Positions 11,458 to 21,400 of a stretch of DNA of 33,089 nucleotides are shown here, piece by piece. Position 1 is the stretch's first letter, and every line of letters starts with the position of its first letter. Where the stretch lies: NCBI GenBank assembly GCA_020054495.1, contig JAHWGK010000005.1, forward strand, positions 1 to 33,089, written 5' to 3'. Made by a program: the position numbers and the translations under genes. The notes beneath the pieces were generated by a model. It ran no database searches. It was not told the DNA's origin and saw only the letters and a list, made by a program, of their open reading frames with translations. The DNA is from Thermoplasmata archaeon (GTDB lineage Archaea > Thermoplasmatota > E2 > DHVEG-1).

Positions 11458-11470
11458 TATATATATTTTA
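11458..11470 (+). promoter_or_regulatory. Putative TATA box of the 2006-residue surface protein gene
   Basis: TTATATATATTTT lies about 60 bases before the TTG start at 11528. It would give a leader of roughly 30 bases that contains the GGATGGGGAC ribosome-binding region. A second A/T-rich stretch (GATATATA) follows within 20 bases, so the exact box is uncertain. Confidence 0.4.
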
Positions 11471-11527
11471 GGATATATACCATTGATTAATATACATTAT
11501 TAGAGAGCGTGGATGGGGACCTGCTAG

Positions 11528-14500
11528 TTGTTTTCAAAGAAACCTAAGAATTGGATAAGAAAGCACAAAAAAAATACTTTAAATAATTTAGACTATCGAA
11601 ATATTGCTAAGAAAAAAACTGCATCTATTGATAATATTGATGAATTAGTTGATAGTATTTTAGCAAAGGTTAAAATTAATTCTTTTGAGAAATATGCAAA
11701 TGTGAAAACTGTTATTAGAATAGGAAAAAGATTATCTGCTAAAAAATTACTATCAATTGCATTGTCGTTTACTTTGTTGTTTGCTGTCATTGCTTCTGCA
11801 AGTTCTTTGGTTGATCCTGATCTGATGGGGGCATCTGCTGATGCTGGAGGAGGATCTATTGGTGATTCTTTGTCTTCTAATTCAAATATTTCTGAACATA
11901 ATCTATCTGATGATGTTTTGGATAATTCTACATTTTCAAATAATCAGAACGGAACTGATGTAGATGGTAATGAGAGTGTGATAAATGAATCGATCCATCC
12001 AGTGGATGATGTTAATGGGAACGATACTTCAAATAAATCAATTGTTCCTTCGAGGTTAAATCTCTCATTGCAGAGTGATAAAGATGTTTATACTGTTAAT
12101 GAAACAGTCTTTGTCGAGGGTAGTGTCTCATATAATGATTTGTTAGTAAATGCATCAGTCAGCCTCTTAATTATTGGTCCAGGAATTCATTTGTCTGAAG
12201 TTTTGGATACTACAAATAAAGAGTTTTCTTATGAATTTGTTCCTACTGCCATAGGTAATTATTCTGTTCATGGTAATGTTTTGTTTGAGAATGAATCTGC
12301 AGAAAAAATCATAGTTTTCAATGTTATTGATTTACCATTTAATGATTCAGATGATGATCCTTCTGATGATCAAAAAATTCCAGATGTTGTAGATGACGCA
12401 GGTATTCATGGGACGCCATTTACTGTAGTTGAAGCACCGGATAACAGCTTAGGACCTTCATCTTTTAAAGTAATAAATATGGATTATTTTTGGGATTATT
12501 TTGATCGATATAGTGGTTGGTATTTAGACGCTTGGGATGCCAATAATGGTAGTTGGTTTGATGTAACTGAAAATTTGAATATAATTCGTGATAGAAGCGT
12601 TGATAATCAATTTGAAAAAGTTTCATTGGAGTTTACTGCTCCCATGACAGCTGATTATCGTCTCACTTATATTATTGATAGGCCAGTCAAAGAGTTTATT
12701 GATTTAAGTGATCAATATGAATATCAGCTGATTTTCTCAGTAGGTAATGATGAAGAATATTCAACTTTTTTTAACTTTAGTGACATTGCTAGTCTTCCAA
12801 ATGTTTTAATAAAATATGGTATTGATAAAATTAATGGGGAGAATAAGTTTTGGTTCAGTGTCCAACGTAATAATATCCTTGCAGGAACTAACGTAATACT
12901 AGATCCAACTTTTGGAAATGAAGCCACTAGTACTAATAGTCGTGATGGAGATGATGTACCCGGCGGGTATTTCCAGATGGGTCCTGTAGGAGGAACTGCT
13001 GATAGTATAACTGGATTTTTTTCTACAGCAGGTGGAGCAAATGCTGGTAGAGCAGCAATATACGATAGTGGTGGAAATCTTCTCACCAATGGTTTTACTG
13101 CCGAAAATTCAGCTGTTCAAGATGGCTGGGAAACATTTACATATATTACTGGTCCAACGTTACAAGCAGGTGCTTGGTATTATCTAGTTGCATTCACTGA
13201 TGATGCTAAATCTGATTTACGATATGCTTTATCTGGTGGTAATGGTCTTTATGTAGATACTGGTGAATCTTATCCAACCTTTCCAGATCCCTATGCAGCT
13301 ACTCAAATTGACGGTGATGCACTTGTTAGTATTTATTGTACATATACAGAGTGGGATGATGATTCACCAACTCCTGATCCAATGACATGGTCTACTGAAC
13401 CATATAATGTGAGTTCTTCAAGTATCACAATGATTGCAACAACAGCCGCTGATGCTACTCCACCAATTGAATATTATTTCAATGAAACTACGGGTAGTTC
13501 AGGTGGATCCGATAGTGGGTGGCAACAGAGTACAACTTATTCTGATGATGGGCTATCTGAAAATACTCAATATGGTTATGAAGTAAAAGCAAGAGATAGT
13601 AATGCAACTACAAATGAAGGCAAATATAGTACTCCAATGTCCTATGAATATACAAGTATAGATCCAGCAACTAATGCTGAACTTACTTTTACCAATGGAA
13701 CAACTTGGATAAATGCAACAGTTGTTCAACCTCCGAATCCAACAAGTGGCTGGACTGCTAGTAATTTTAGTTGGACTACGGGAGGTGTAGTTTATAGCGA
13801 TTGGCAAAATGGTACTTATTATCATAATCGGTCGGGATTATCGGAAAATACTGAATATGGTTGTCAGGTACAGTTTCGTAATGGTGATGGGGATGCATGT
13901 GGATTTAATCCAACTGAAAAAACTAATTATACGCGTTGTATCGCTCCTGCTGATGGAGAATTTTCCCTTGATTCAAAAGGCATAACGTGGATTAATATGA
14001 GCGTTCTTGATGTTGATAATAATCCAACTGCAGGTAGTACAGCCGCATATTTTGAATGTGTAACAGGCGGTGCTAGTGATAGCGGCTGGATTACTGCAAT
14101 ATCTGGAGGTCGATATTATTATAATGCAACTGGATTAACCGCTGATACTACTTATGGTTTTAGAGTTAAGTACCGTAATGCAGAGAGTGTAGAAACAACT
14201 TACACTATTGAGAAACAAGATACAACAGACTCACCTATTGCACCAACAGTTACAACCAATGCAACAACAGCAGTGGAGGCTACAAATGCTACACTCCATG
14301 GATGGCTTCAAGATAATAGTGGTGTAGATACAACATGTTACTTTTTATTAAATGATACAAATGATTTCGGGAGTCCAATATTTAACCTGTCAAAAGGAGT
14401 TATTGCAAATGGAGTCGAATTTGAAAACGACACTGCCGGAGAGACAACCTTAACTCCTGGAAAATTGTATTATTTTAAAGCAATAGCAAATAACAGTGCA

Positions 14501-17500
14501 GGATGGTCTGAGGGTAGTGTTAAAATCTTTTTAACCAAACCTGAAAACATTTCATCATTTACTGCGACTTTAAACGGTGCAACCCAAATTGATCTTACTT
14601 GGACTGATGAATTAAGGGGAGATGGAGCATATATAGAATACGCTAAAAATGCACCTCCAAGTCCTTGGAATGAAGGTGATGGAACACCTGTAGATGCTGA
14701 TGGAAATGTTACATCGTTGTTTGCCCATGCAGGTTTAGATCCTGGAACACACTATTATTACAAAGCTTGGGCGTATGCTACTGATGGTAGTTGGACAAGT
14801 AGTGGAAACCAAAGTTCTCCACGCGGTAATCCAATGACTGCTGATGACACAACAACTGGAATGCCAACAGTGGCTACAAATGATACTACTGGAATTGAAG
14901 AAACTAATGCAACACTTGAAGGATGGCTACAATCAAATGGTACTTTAGATTCATATTGTTATTTCTTATGGGGAACCCAAAATCCACCGACTGATAATAA
15001 TGTATCTCAAGGTATAATTGGTAATGGTGTAAGTTTCAGTTATGATACAAGTGGTACAGGGCCTTTGGCAAAAGCAACGCTTTATTATGTTGATACAAAA
15101 GCAAATAACTCAGGTGGATGGGATGAATCTGGAGGTGTAAAAGCATTTCTTACAAAACCAGATCCGCCATCTAATCTTTTTATTCAAACAAATACTTCAT
15201 CTGTGATTTATTTAACTTGGAGTACTGGAACAGGTTATAATACAACTTATATTGAAAGAAATGCTAGTGGTGAAACATCTTGGGCATTGGGTGAGGGAAC
15301 AATGATTTATAATGGAACGGCTACTCAATATGAAGATACGGGCCTTACAGAAGGTGTAAATTATTATTACCAAGCCTGGACTTTCGCAAACTGGACTAAT
15401 GGCACTCAAACATGGCATCAATATTCGGATAATAACGAGAGTGATAGTAATACAACTAACAATATTCCAACTATCTCTAATGAAGATCCTACAAACGGAA
15501 GTACAGGTGAGAGTGTTCCAAGAGAATTGAGTATAACTGTGAATGATGCCGAGGGAGAGCCTATGACAATAACCTGGTATAGCAATAGCAGTGGTCAATG
15601 GCTAGCTTTTGCCACTAATGTAACTGGTGCAGATGGTAATGGGACCTATTATCAGACAAATGATAACTTCAGTAATTACTCTAACACATACTATTGGAAT
15701 GTAAGTGTAACTGACAGTAAAGATGCAAACCTGTCTGATACATTTCACTTTTCAACTGAAACTCTAGTCACCTCAGTAGATGCTATTACTCCTTATATAG
15801 TAACAGCGTCACCTAAAACCACTACTGCAAATGGAGATTCAGCTTTAGATGAAGTTAGATTGTATTATAGATGGTCTAATGATAATCAAACTTGGGATTC
15901 TTGGGATACTTTAACCTATGATGATTTCGAAGGTGGGTTTGGTAGCTATACTGATGGTGGAGGAGACTGTTCTCTCTATACAGGTGGTACATATGCTCAT
16001 CAAGGTAGTAATGCTGCAGACATCCAATCTGGTAACGGAGATGCTTCTTCGTTTTATCATACATCTGGAATAGATGTTGATACAACAGGATATGAATTTA
16101 TAAAAGTTGATTTTTGGTACTATGCTGTAGGTATGGAATCCGGTGAAGATTTCTATTTAGAGTATTATGATGGAGGTGGCTGGCAGCTTATATCAATATA
16201 TGAATCTGGTGCAGATTTTTCAAACGGTCAGTTTTATCATGAAATTGTTTGGATTAATGAATCAACCTATACATTTCCCTCCAATATGCAAATTAAATTC
16301 AGGTGCGCTGCTGATCAAACCAATGATGATGTTTACATAGATGAAATATACGTAAACGCTACTACTCAGAATACTTTTGGAAATGGTATAAACTGGACAA
16401 TATGGAGTGATGCAACTAATCCTGATATTAATTATCCATGGAGTTGGGACTTCAATTTCCCAAATGGTTCTGGTTATTATGAGTTTTATAGCATTGGAAA
16501 CAAATCAGGGTCTGGTGATGAATCTGCACCAGGCAGTGCTGATGCAAGTTGTCGATTAAACTATATACCTATCATTAGCAATGAGGTTCCGTCAAATCAG
16601 AGTACAAATATTCAACTACTGCCACAACTGAATATAACAGTAAATGATATGGAAAATGAGACCATGAATATCACTTGGTATAGTAACAGCAGTGGTTCAT
16701 GGCAGATATTTGGAACAAATAATTCAGTTAATAATGGTACTTACTATCAAACTAACGCCAATTTCAGTGACCCCGGTAAAACATATTGGTGGAACATATC
16801 TGTTTATGACGGGATTCATACAAACACAACAACATATTATTTTAAATTAAGTTATGAACCTGTATTTGGTAATCCCGGACCAAGTAATCAAAGTACTGGG
16901 CAATATACAACACCAGTTTGTAATGTAACAGTTTCAGATCAAGATGGAAGCACTGTTACTGTACGATTTTTAGAAAATACAACCGGACCATGGATTTTGC
17001 AGCAAATAAATGGTAGTGTCGATGTGACAACTCCTGCAAACGTTGTATGGGACAACTACAATAACGCATCACAAGATTTTACAACGTACTGGTGGAAAGT
17101 TAACGTTACTGATGGAAAGGGGAATTTCATAGAAGAAATATATAATTTTAGAACTGCTAACGTTACAATAGAAGCCACTCCAGCACGATGGGATCAAGGA
17201 TTATTATCTATGGGTGGATCCAATGAAACAAGCGGCTTTTATTTCAATCTTACAAATCAAGGAGATGCTCCTTTATTCATACAAATAAATGCAACTAATG
17301 CTACAAATTCAACAACTGGTGCTTTATGGCGACTTAATGCAACACCGGATTTTGATAATTTTACTTTACAATACAATAAGAGTGGTGTTGGCACCTGGAC
17401 CAATATTAACCTCACTTACGATACTTTTGTTACCAGTCTTGCTGTTGGTTCTTGGCAAACTTTTGATTTGAAACTATTTATGGCTCCTAAGGCAACCTAT

Positions 17501-17548
17501 GGCCACCCGCTTACTGTAACTATTACATTTAGATCGGTTGCAGCATAA
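11528..17548 (+). CDS. Giant secreted multi-domain surface protein (FnIII/Ig-like repeats), 2006 aa
   Basis: Exact function is unknown; this is a probable cell-surface adhesin or structural glycoprotein. About 73 mostly basic residues precede a hydrophobic segment at 74-95, an unusually long N-region that may act as a signal anchor. Next come an Asn/Ser/Asp-rich linker, an Ig-like domain at about 177-268, two unassigned beta domains (298-465, 466-610) and a series of FnIII-like units from about 617. Repeats with PTNGSTG and GYYEFYS motifs follow, one split by a MAM-like beta domain (about residues 1464-1615). The C-terminal domain at 1877-2006 ends TITFRSVAA and matches that of the 4053-residue protein. 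N-glycosylation sequons are very dense. The TTG start is forced by a stop codon (TAG) directly before it, and ATGGGGACC provides the ribosome binding site. Confidence 0.9.
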   Translation: MFSKKPKNWIRKHKKNTLNNLDYRNIAKKKTASIDNIDELVDSILAKVKINSFEKYANVKTVIRIGKRLSAKKLLSIALSFTLLFAVIASASSLVDPDLMGASADAGGGSIGDSLSSNSNISEHNLSDDVLDNSTFSNNQNGTDVDGNESVINESIHPVDDVNGNDTSNKSIVPSRLNLSLQSDKDVYTVNETVFVEGSVSYNDLLVNASVSLLIIGPGIHLSEVLDTTNKEFSYEFVPTAIGNYSVHGNVLFENESAEKIIVFNVIDLPFNDSDDDPSDDQKIPDVVDDAGIHGTPFTVVEAPDNSLGPSSFKVINMDYFWDYFDRYSGWYLDAWDANNGSWFDVTENLNIIRDRSVDNQFEKVSLEFTAPMTADYRLTYIIDRPVKEFIDLSDQYEYQLIFSVGNDEEYSTFFNFSDIASLPNVLIKYGIDKINGENKFWFSVQRNNILAGTNVILDPTFGNEATSTNSRDGDDVPGGYFQMGPVGGTADSITGFFSTAGGANAGRAAIYDSGGNLLTNGFTAENSAVQDGWETFTYITGPTLQAGAWYYLVAFTDDAKSDLRYALSGGNGLYVDTGESYPTFPDPYAATQIDGDALVSIYCTYTEWDDDSPTPDPMTWSTEPYNVSSSSITMIATTAADATPPIEYYFNETTGSSGGSDSGWQQSTTYSDDGLSENTQYGYEVKARDSNATTNEGKYSTPMSYEYTSIDPATNAELTFTNGTTWINATVVQPPNPTSGWTASNFSWTTGGVVYSDWQNGTYYHNRSGLSENTEYGCQVQFRNGDGDACGFNPTEKTNYTRCIAPADGEFSLDSKGITWINMSVLDVDNNPTAGSTAAYFECVTGGASDSGWITAISGGRYYYNATGLTADTTYGFRVKYRNAESVETTYTIEKQDTTDSPIAPTVTTNATTAVEATNATLHGWLQDNSGVDTTCYFLLNDTNDFGSPIFNLSKGVIANGVEFENDTAGETTLTPGKLYYFKAIANNSAGWSEGSVKIFLTKPENISSFTATLNGATQIDLTWTDELRGDGAYIEYAKNAPPSPWNEGDGTPVDADGNVTSLFAHAGLDPGTHYYYKAWAYATDGSWTSSGNQSSPRGNPMTADDTTTGMPTVATNDTTGIEETNATLEGWLQSNGTLDSYCYFLWGTQNPPTDNNVSQGIIGNGVSFSYDTSGTGPLAKATLYYVDTKANNSGGWDESGGVKAFLTKPDPPSNLFIQTNTSSVIYLTWSTGTGYNTTYIERNASGETSWALGEGTMIYNGTATQYEDTGLTEGVNYYYQAWTFANWTNGTQTWHQYSDNNESDSNTTNNIPTISNEDPTNGSTGESVPRELSITVNDAEGEPMTITWYSNSSGQWLAFATNVTGADGNGTYYQTNDNFSNYSNTYYWNVSVTDSKDANLSDTFHFSTETLVTSVDAITPYIVTASPKTTTANGDSALDEVRLYYRWSNDNQTWDSWDTLTYDDFEGGFGSYTDGGGDCSLYTGGTYAHQGSNAADIQSGNGDASSFYHTSGIDVDTTGYEFIKVDFWYYAVGMESGEDFYLEYYDGGGWQLISIYESGADFSNGQFYHEIVWINESTYTFPSNMQIKFRCAADQTNDDVYIDEIYVNATTQNTFGNGINWTIWSDATNPDINYPWSWDFNFPNGSGYYEFYSIGNKSGSGDESAPGSADASCRLNYIPIISNEVPSNQSTNIQLLPQLNITVNDMENETMNITWYSNSSGSWQIFGTNNSVNNGTYYQTNANFSDPGKTYWWNISVYDGIHTNTTTYYFKLSYEPVFGNPGPSNQSTGQYTTPVCNVTVSDQDGSTVTVRFLENTTGPWILQQINGSVDVTTPANVVWDNYNNASQDFTTYWWKVNVTDGKGNFIEEIYNFRTANVTIEATPARWDQGLLSMGGSNETSGFYFNLTNQGDAPLFIQINATNATNSTTGALWRLNATPDFDNFTLQYNKSGVGTWTNINLTYDTFVTSLAVGSWQTFDLKLFMAPKATYGHPLTVTITFRSVAA
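15918..16370 (+). other. MAM-like beta-sandwich inserted within a host repeat domain
   Basis: Within the 2006-residue protein, a repeat begins TSVDAITPY and runs to LYYRWSNDNQTWDSW. It is then interrupted by about 150 residues starting DDFEGGFGSYTDGGG and ending NDDVYIDEIYVNAT. The host resumes with NWTIWSDATNPD and PWSWDFNFPNGSGYYEFYS. The inserted part has the order of a MAM/jelly-roll carbohydrate-binding fold (YEFIKVDFWYYAVGMESGED, then IKFRCAADQTNDDVYIDEI). Boundaries are by eye and may be off by about ten residues. Confidence 0.5.
17158..17545 (+). other. Shared C-terminal domain, copy in the 2006-residue protein
   Basis: Residues 1877-2006 begin VTIEATPARWDQG, contain FYFNLTNQGDAPLFIQINAT, NINLTYDTFVTSLAVGSWQT and end VTITFRSVAA. 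The domain aligns along its length with the last 129 residues of the 4053-residue protein. It has no membrane helix and no recognised sorting motif. Its fixed terminal place in both giants suggests attachment, assembly or secretion. Confidence 0.75.
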
Positions 17549-17617
17549 AACTTCTAGTTCTTCCTCATTTTAGAAAATAGAACTTTTTAGTTTAATCAAG
17601 ACTCATAGTTCTAGCTA

Positions 17618-17835
17618 TTAATCGTCAAATTAAAAGTTGATTTACTAGAAAAAGTAAATATAATATTTATATACTAGTTTTTGATATGTAAATTGAGCGG
17701 ATGGGTAAATTTACTAAGGGGGTGGGCAATTACTTTGATGTTGTTTGTTAATCGTCAAATTAAAAGTTGATTTATTAGATAAACAAAATGTAACATTTAT
17801 AAACTAATTTTAAATACATACATTGAACGGGATGG
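17618..17835 (+). repeat. Tandem 88-base direct repeat carrying two TATA boxes
   Basis: Copy 1 is 17618-17705 and copy 2 is 17748-17835, offset by 130 bases. The first 27 bases are identical and the rest diverges, but both copies keep a TTTATA box (17666-17672 and 17796-17802) and end in a matching TTGARCGG...ATGG. The second copy supplies the probable promoter and start region of the zinc-ribbon gene. The first drives at most a 16-codon frame (17701-17751). The identical block upstream of the TATA box looks like a conserved regulatory site. Confidence 0.8.
17701..17751 (+). other. 16-codon reading frame behind the first promoter copy
   Basis: ATG at 17701 opens a frame coding MGKFTKGVGNYFDVVC and closing with TAA inside the second repeat copy. 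Its ATG aligns with the ATG of the zinc-ribbon gene in copy 2. It could be a leader peptide or the decayed start of a former gene. Nothing else supports expression. Confidence 0.2.
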
Positions 17836-18467
17836 TTGGCTCACGACGAGGAGTGGATGGAAAATTATTGCATTTTTGCCCACATTGTCACAGTAAAAAA
17901 ATTGTAAAAAACGGCCATCATTATGGAGGGAAACTCCAATTTTTATGTAATAGTTGTCACAAACATTTTACAGAAGAAGTTGCAAAAGGATATCCAACTA
18001 CAAAAATCCCGTTCCCTGTTATTTCTTATTTATTGTACTTCCGTCGAAAACTTCCAGAGTTTTCAAATATGAGGAAGTACAGACGGTTTGTCAACCATTG
18101 GTTAAGATATCTTCAAGTTAATAACCAGGATATATCCAGACAAACCATTCACCATTGGAATAATGAGTTTGACCATCTCCTAGATAGAGTAATCACATTT
18201 GAAGAATCTCGTGATTACTGCAAAAATCGAATAAAACAACTTGCAAAAGCACGTCCACCACAACAAACCATCCCGTATCAACGTGCTTTGGAAGTTATGG
18301 TAAGAAAGTTTGGGAGAGCCGCCGTAGTTCGATTGATCAAAACAGATGAAATTTTCTTCAAAGAACTTGTGAATGTGATTAGCAGACACGGCGTGTTTAA
18401 TTGGGAATTTCTAGAAGGAAATTATGAAAGGAGGAGCGGAAGCCAGCGTCCCTTAGCTGCAGGGTAA
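17832..18467 (+). CDS. Transposase-like zinc-ribbon/HTH protein without a DDE domain
   Basis: This 211-residue DNA-binding-type protein begins with a zinc ribbon, CPHCHSKKIVKNGHH then FLCNSCHKHF, as at the N-terminus of IS1/IS6-like transposases (InsA-type finger). A helix-turn-helix-like segment, DISRQTIHHWNNEF, follows near residue 100. The C-terminal half is charged, and no DDE catalytic residues are recognised. No terminal inverted repeats of an insertion sequence were seen around it. It ends 17 bases before the 4053-residue surface protein gene, so they are probably co-transcribed. A duplicated promoter precedes it. The ATG at 17832 is preferred over a TTG at 17823 because both promoter copies keep an ATG there; the TATA spacing implies a very short leader. 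It may be a domesticated regulator or a truncated transposase. Confidence 0.7.
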   Translation: MVGSRRGVDGKLLHFCPHCHSKKIVKNGHHYGGKLQFLCNSCHKHFTEEVAKGYPTTKIPFPVISYLLYFRRKLPEFSNMRKYRRFVNHWLRYLQVNNQDISRQTIHHWNNEFDHLLDRVITFEESRDYCKNRIKQLAKARPPQQTIPYQRALEVMVRKFGRAAVVRLIKTDEIFFKELVNVISRHGVFNWEFLEGNYERRSGSQRPLAAG

Positions 18468-18484
18468 CAAACGTGTGATATAAT

Positions 18485-21400
18485 ATGTTAGATGAAGATA
18501 AGAATCGAAAATTGAACACAATTCGTGAGGAGATTGATAGCCTTAGCTATAAGTCTCGACGTTGTGTTTATTCTAAGAAATCTTCTTCTAATGTTGATTA
18601 TCTTGTTGACCGAGCTTTTGCAAAGCAAAATGGAAAACAAATAATCCGAAACAAGATCAAAAAGAAACTACCTTGGAAGCAAACTCTTGCAATATTAGTA
18701 ACTCTTATTGTGGTTCTTGCAGCAATTCCATATGTTCTACCTCCATTGTATGGTGATTTTGGTACTGATGTTTCAATTGTTTTGGATCCTGATGAAGTTC
18801 ATGTGAATGAGAGTGTGCTAATTAATGTGTCAATACCATCGTTTTATAATATTACTAATGTTAGTGCTGATATGGCGGGTGTTGAAACAATTAACTTGAG
18901 TTTATTTGATAATTCAACTAGTTTACATCTTTGGCAGGCTGTTTGGTTAGTCCATGATCTCCTTCCAGATGAGTATATTATGACTATTACTGCATCTGAT
19001 GGATTAAATATGACTTATTCTGCTGGTACAAGGTTGAGTGTTGTTTCTGATGATATACATAGTGACAATCAATCTTCTGAACCTGATGACAATGATACTT
19101 TACCACCTGGTTATAATGAGACAATTCCCCCTGATGTTGATGATGATCATGATGAAGATAATAATTCAATTATACCTGCAGGATTAGATATTTCAATGTT
19201 GATTGAAAATCATTCTTATTACATTAATGAAACAGTATTGATTACTGGCGAAGTTACATATAATTATACATTTATCAATACAGCAATTAATCTCTCATTT
19301 ATTGGTCCTTCATTCAATAAAACAGCTGTAATTAATGCTACAAATGGAACATTTTCATACAAAATTAAATTCTTCAATATTGGCATTTATAAAGTCCAGG
19401 GACAAATATCGTATAACAATGAAACTAAAGATGTTGAAAGAATGTTTTATATTGACAAGCCAACTGAGGACATATCGATTCAAACTAAAATAGATCAGAG
19501 TATAAATAAGGGCAAACCTGTTTTATTGTTCTTCTACACAAATGGCTGTAATCCCTGTCAAGAGGAAGAAAAAGTTCTAATTGAATTGATAAATATTTAT
19601 GCTGAGGAAATTGATTTCATTTATGTCCATGAAACTGGAAATCAGAGCATAATCGAAGATTTTGATGTGAAAAACTATCCGACTATGTTTCTGATTATTG
19701 ATAAAGTCCATGAAGGTTATCTCTATAAATATCTTGAAGGAATTGTTAACAAAACTGAATTAATGAGTTATATTGATCAAGCACTTGATAAAAATGAGAG
19801 TAATAATTTTGCAGGTTGGTGGCGGGGCGAAATTGTAAGTCAGAGTCCTTTAGAATTACCTTCTGAGATAGATTCTATAATATCAAATAATGAACCAATC
19901 CAAATCATAATAAAATGTAAGGATGGTGAAAATCTTACAGAAAAAGTAACTTACTTGAAATCAATTGGTTTTGTTCCAACTGCAGAAATTGAATCATTAG
20001 GATTTATTGCCGGAGTTATTGATAAAGTAGTTTATGATAAAATCAAATTTGATAGTGGTTTAGACGATGTTTATACTGATGATGGATTTACTGTTTTACT
20101 TAATGAAAGCTTACCATTAGTAAGATATAATGAGGCTGCTCAAAGCTTTAATGTAACTGGTAGTGGTAAAAAGATATGTATTATTGATACAGGTGTTGAT
20201 TCATCAATAGTTAACTATAGTTATGGTTATGATTTTGTTCATGATGATAACATACCTGATGATGAACATGGTCATGGAACAAGGGTTGCCGCAGTCATTG
20301 CAAGTATTGCACCAGATTCAGAGCTAGTTGTTGCAAAGGTAATTGATGGAAGTGGAGTTGGATATGAGTCTGACGTTCTTGAGGCACTTGAGTGGTGTAT
20401 AGAGCAAAGCCCTGATGTAATTAGTTTCAGTATTGGAACTGAAGATAGTTGCGATGGCTTCTGTAATACAAACTTTGTAGCAAATATGAGTAATGATGCA
20501 TTCGATTCAGGAATCTTTGTAGTTGCTGCTTCTGGTAATGATGGTAGTAAAAGTCTTAAATCTCCAGCATGTGGCTCAAATGTATTTTCAGTAGGTGCAA
20601 CAGATGATTATGACAATATTGCATCATTTTCAAATGTAAATCCAACACTTGACCTATTTGCTCCAGGTGTTGATATTACAACATTTGCCGGAACTGGTAG
20701 TGGAACGTCATATAGCGCGCCTCATGTTGCAGCTGCGTCTCTTCTTGTTTTGGAGCTGGTTGATCTTAATCCAATTGATTTGAAGTATCGTTTGAGAAGT
20801 ACTGGTGTGCCTGTAGGTTATGTTTATAATGAGAGTTTGAGTCTTGATATTGCTCGTTTAGATGTCTATAATGTTTTGGCTAATAATAAGACGATGGAGC
20901 CATATGATTATAGTTGGTGGTGGCAGGGTATTCTTGGTGATGGGGAGGTTTATGAACCATTAGATGTCGTTAGTCTTCTTCCTGATGCAGAGGGAGATAC
21001 CCAAACGTGGACAATATTTCCAGCAGATAGGGGAGGCCTTCATTGGAATAAGGTTGATGATCCTGTTGGAAGTCCTGACGGTGATAGTACGTATGTTTAT
21101 TCAACTACTGTTCAAAATGAAGAGTTCAATCATACAACTGATGAAAAATTAGAGGGAGCTACAATTTCAGAGGTTAAGGTTGTTGCTAGAATGAAATATG
21201 TGGGTGTGGCAGTCACAGTAAATATTGGATTAAACGTTGGGGGAACACGTTTTCCAGGAGGATCAAATAATGCATTGACTGCTTCTTATGCTTATTATGA
21301 GCAAAAATGGAATCAGAATCCTGCTGATAGTCAAGATTGGGAGAAATCTGATATCGATAGTTTACAAACCAGTCTTAGGTATATGATAGGAATGTTTCCG

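Noticed and set aside
17554-17614. Alternating AGTTCT/AGAACT/AGTTCT arms as an attenuator-like switch
   Set aside because: The arms are only six bases long in AT-rich sequence just after a stop codon; T-rich termination explains the place better.
17832-18467. Complete insertion sequence
   Set aside because: The DDE catalytic part is absent, and no terminal inverted repeats or target duplications were seen around the gene.
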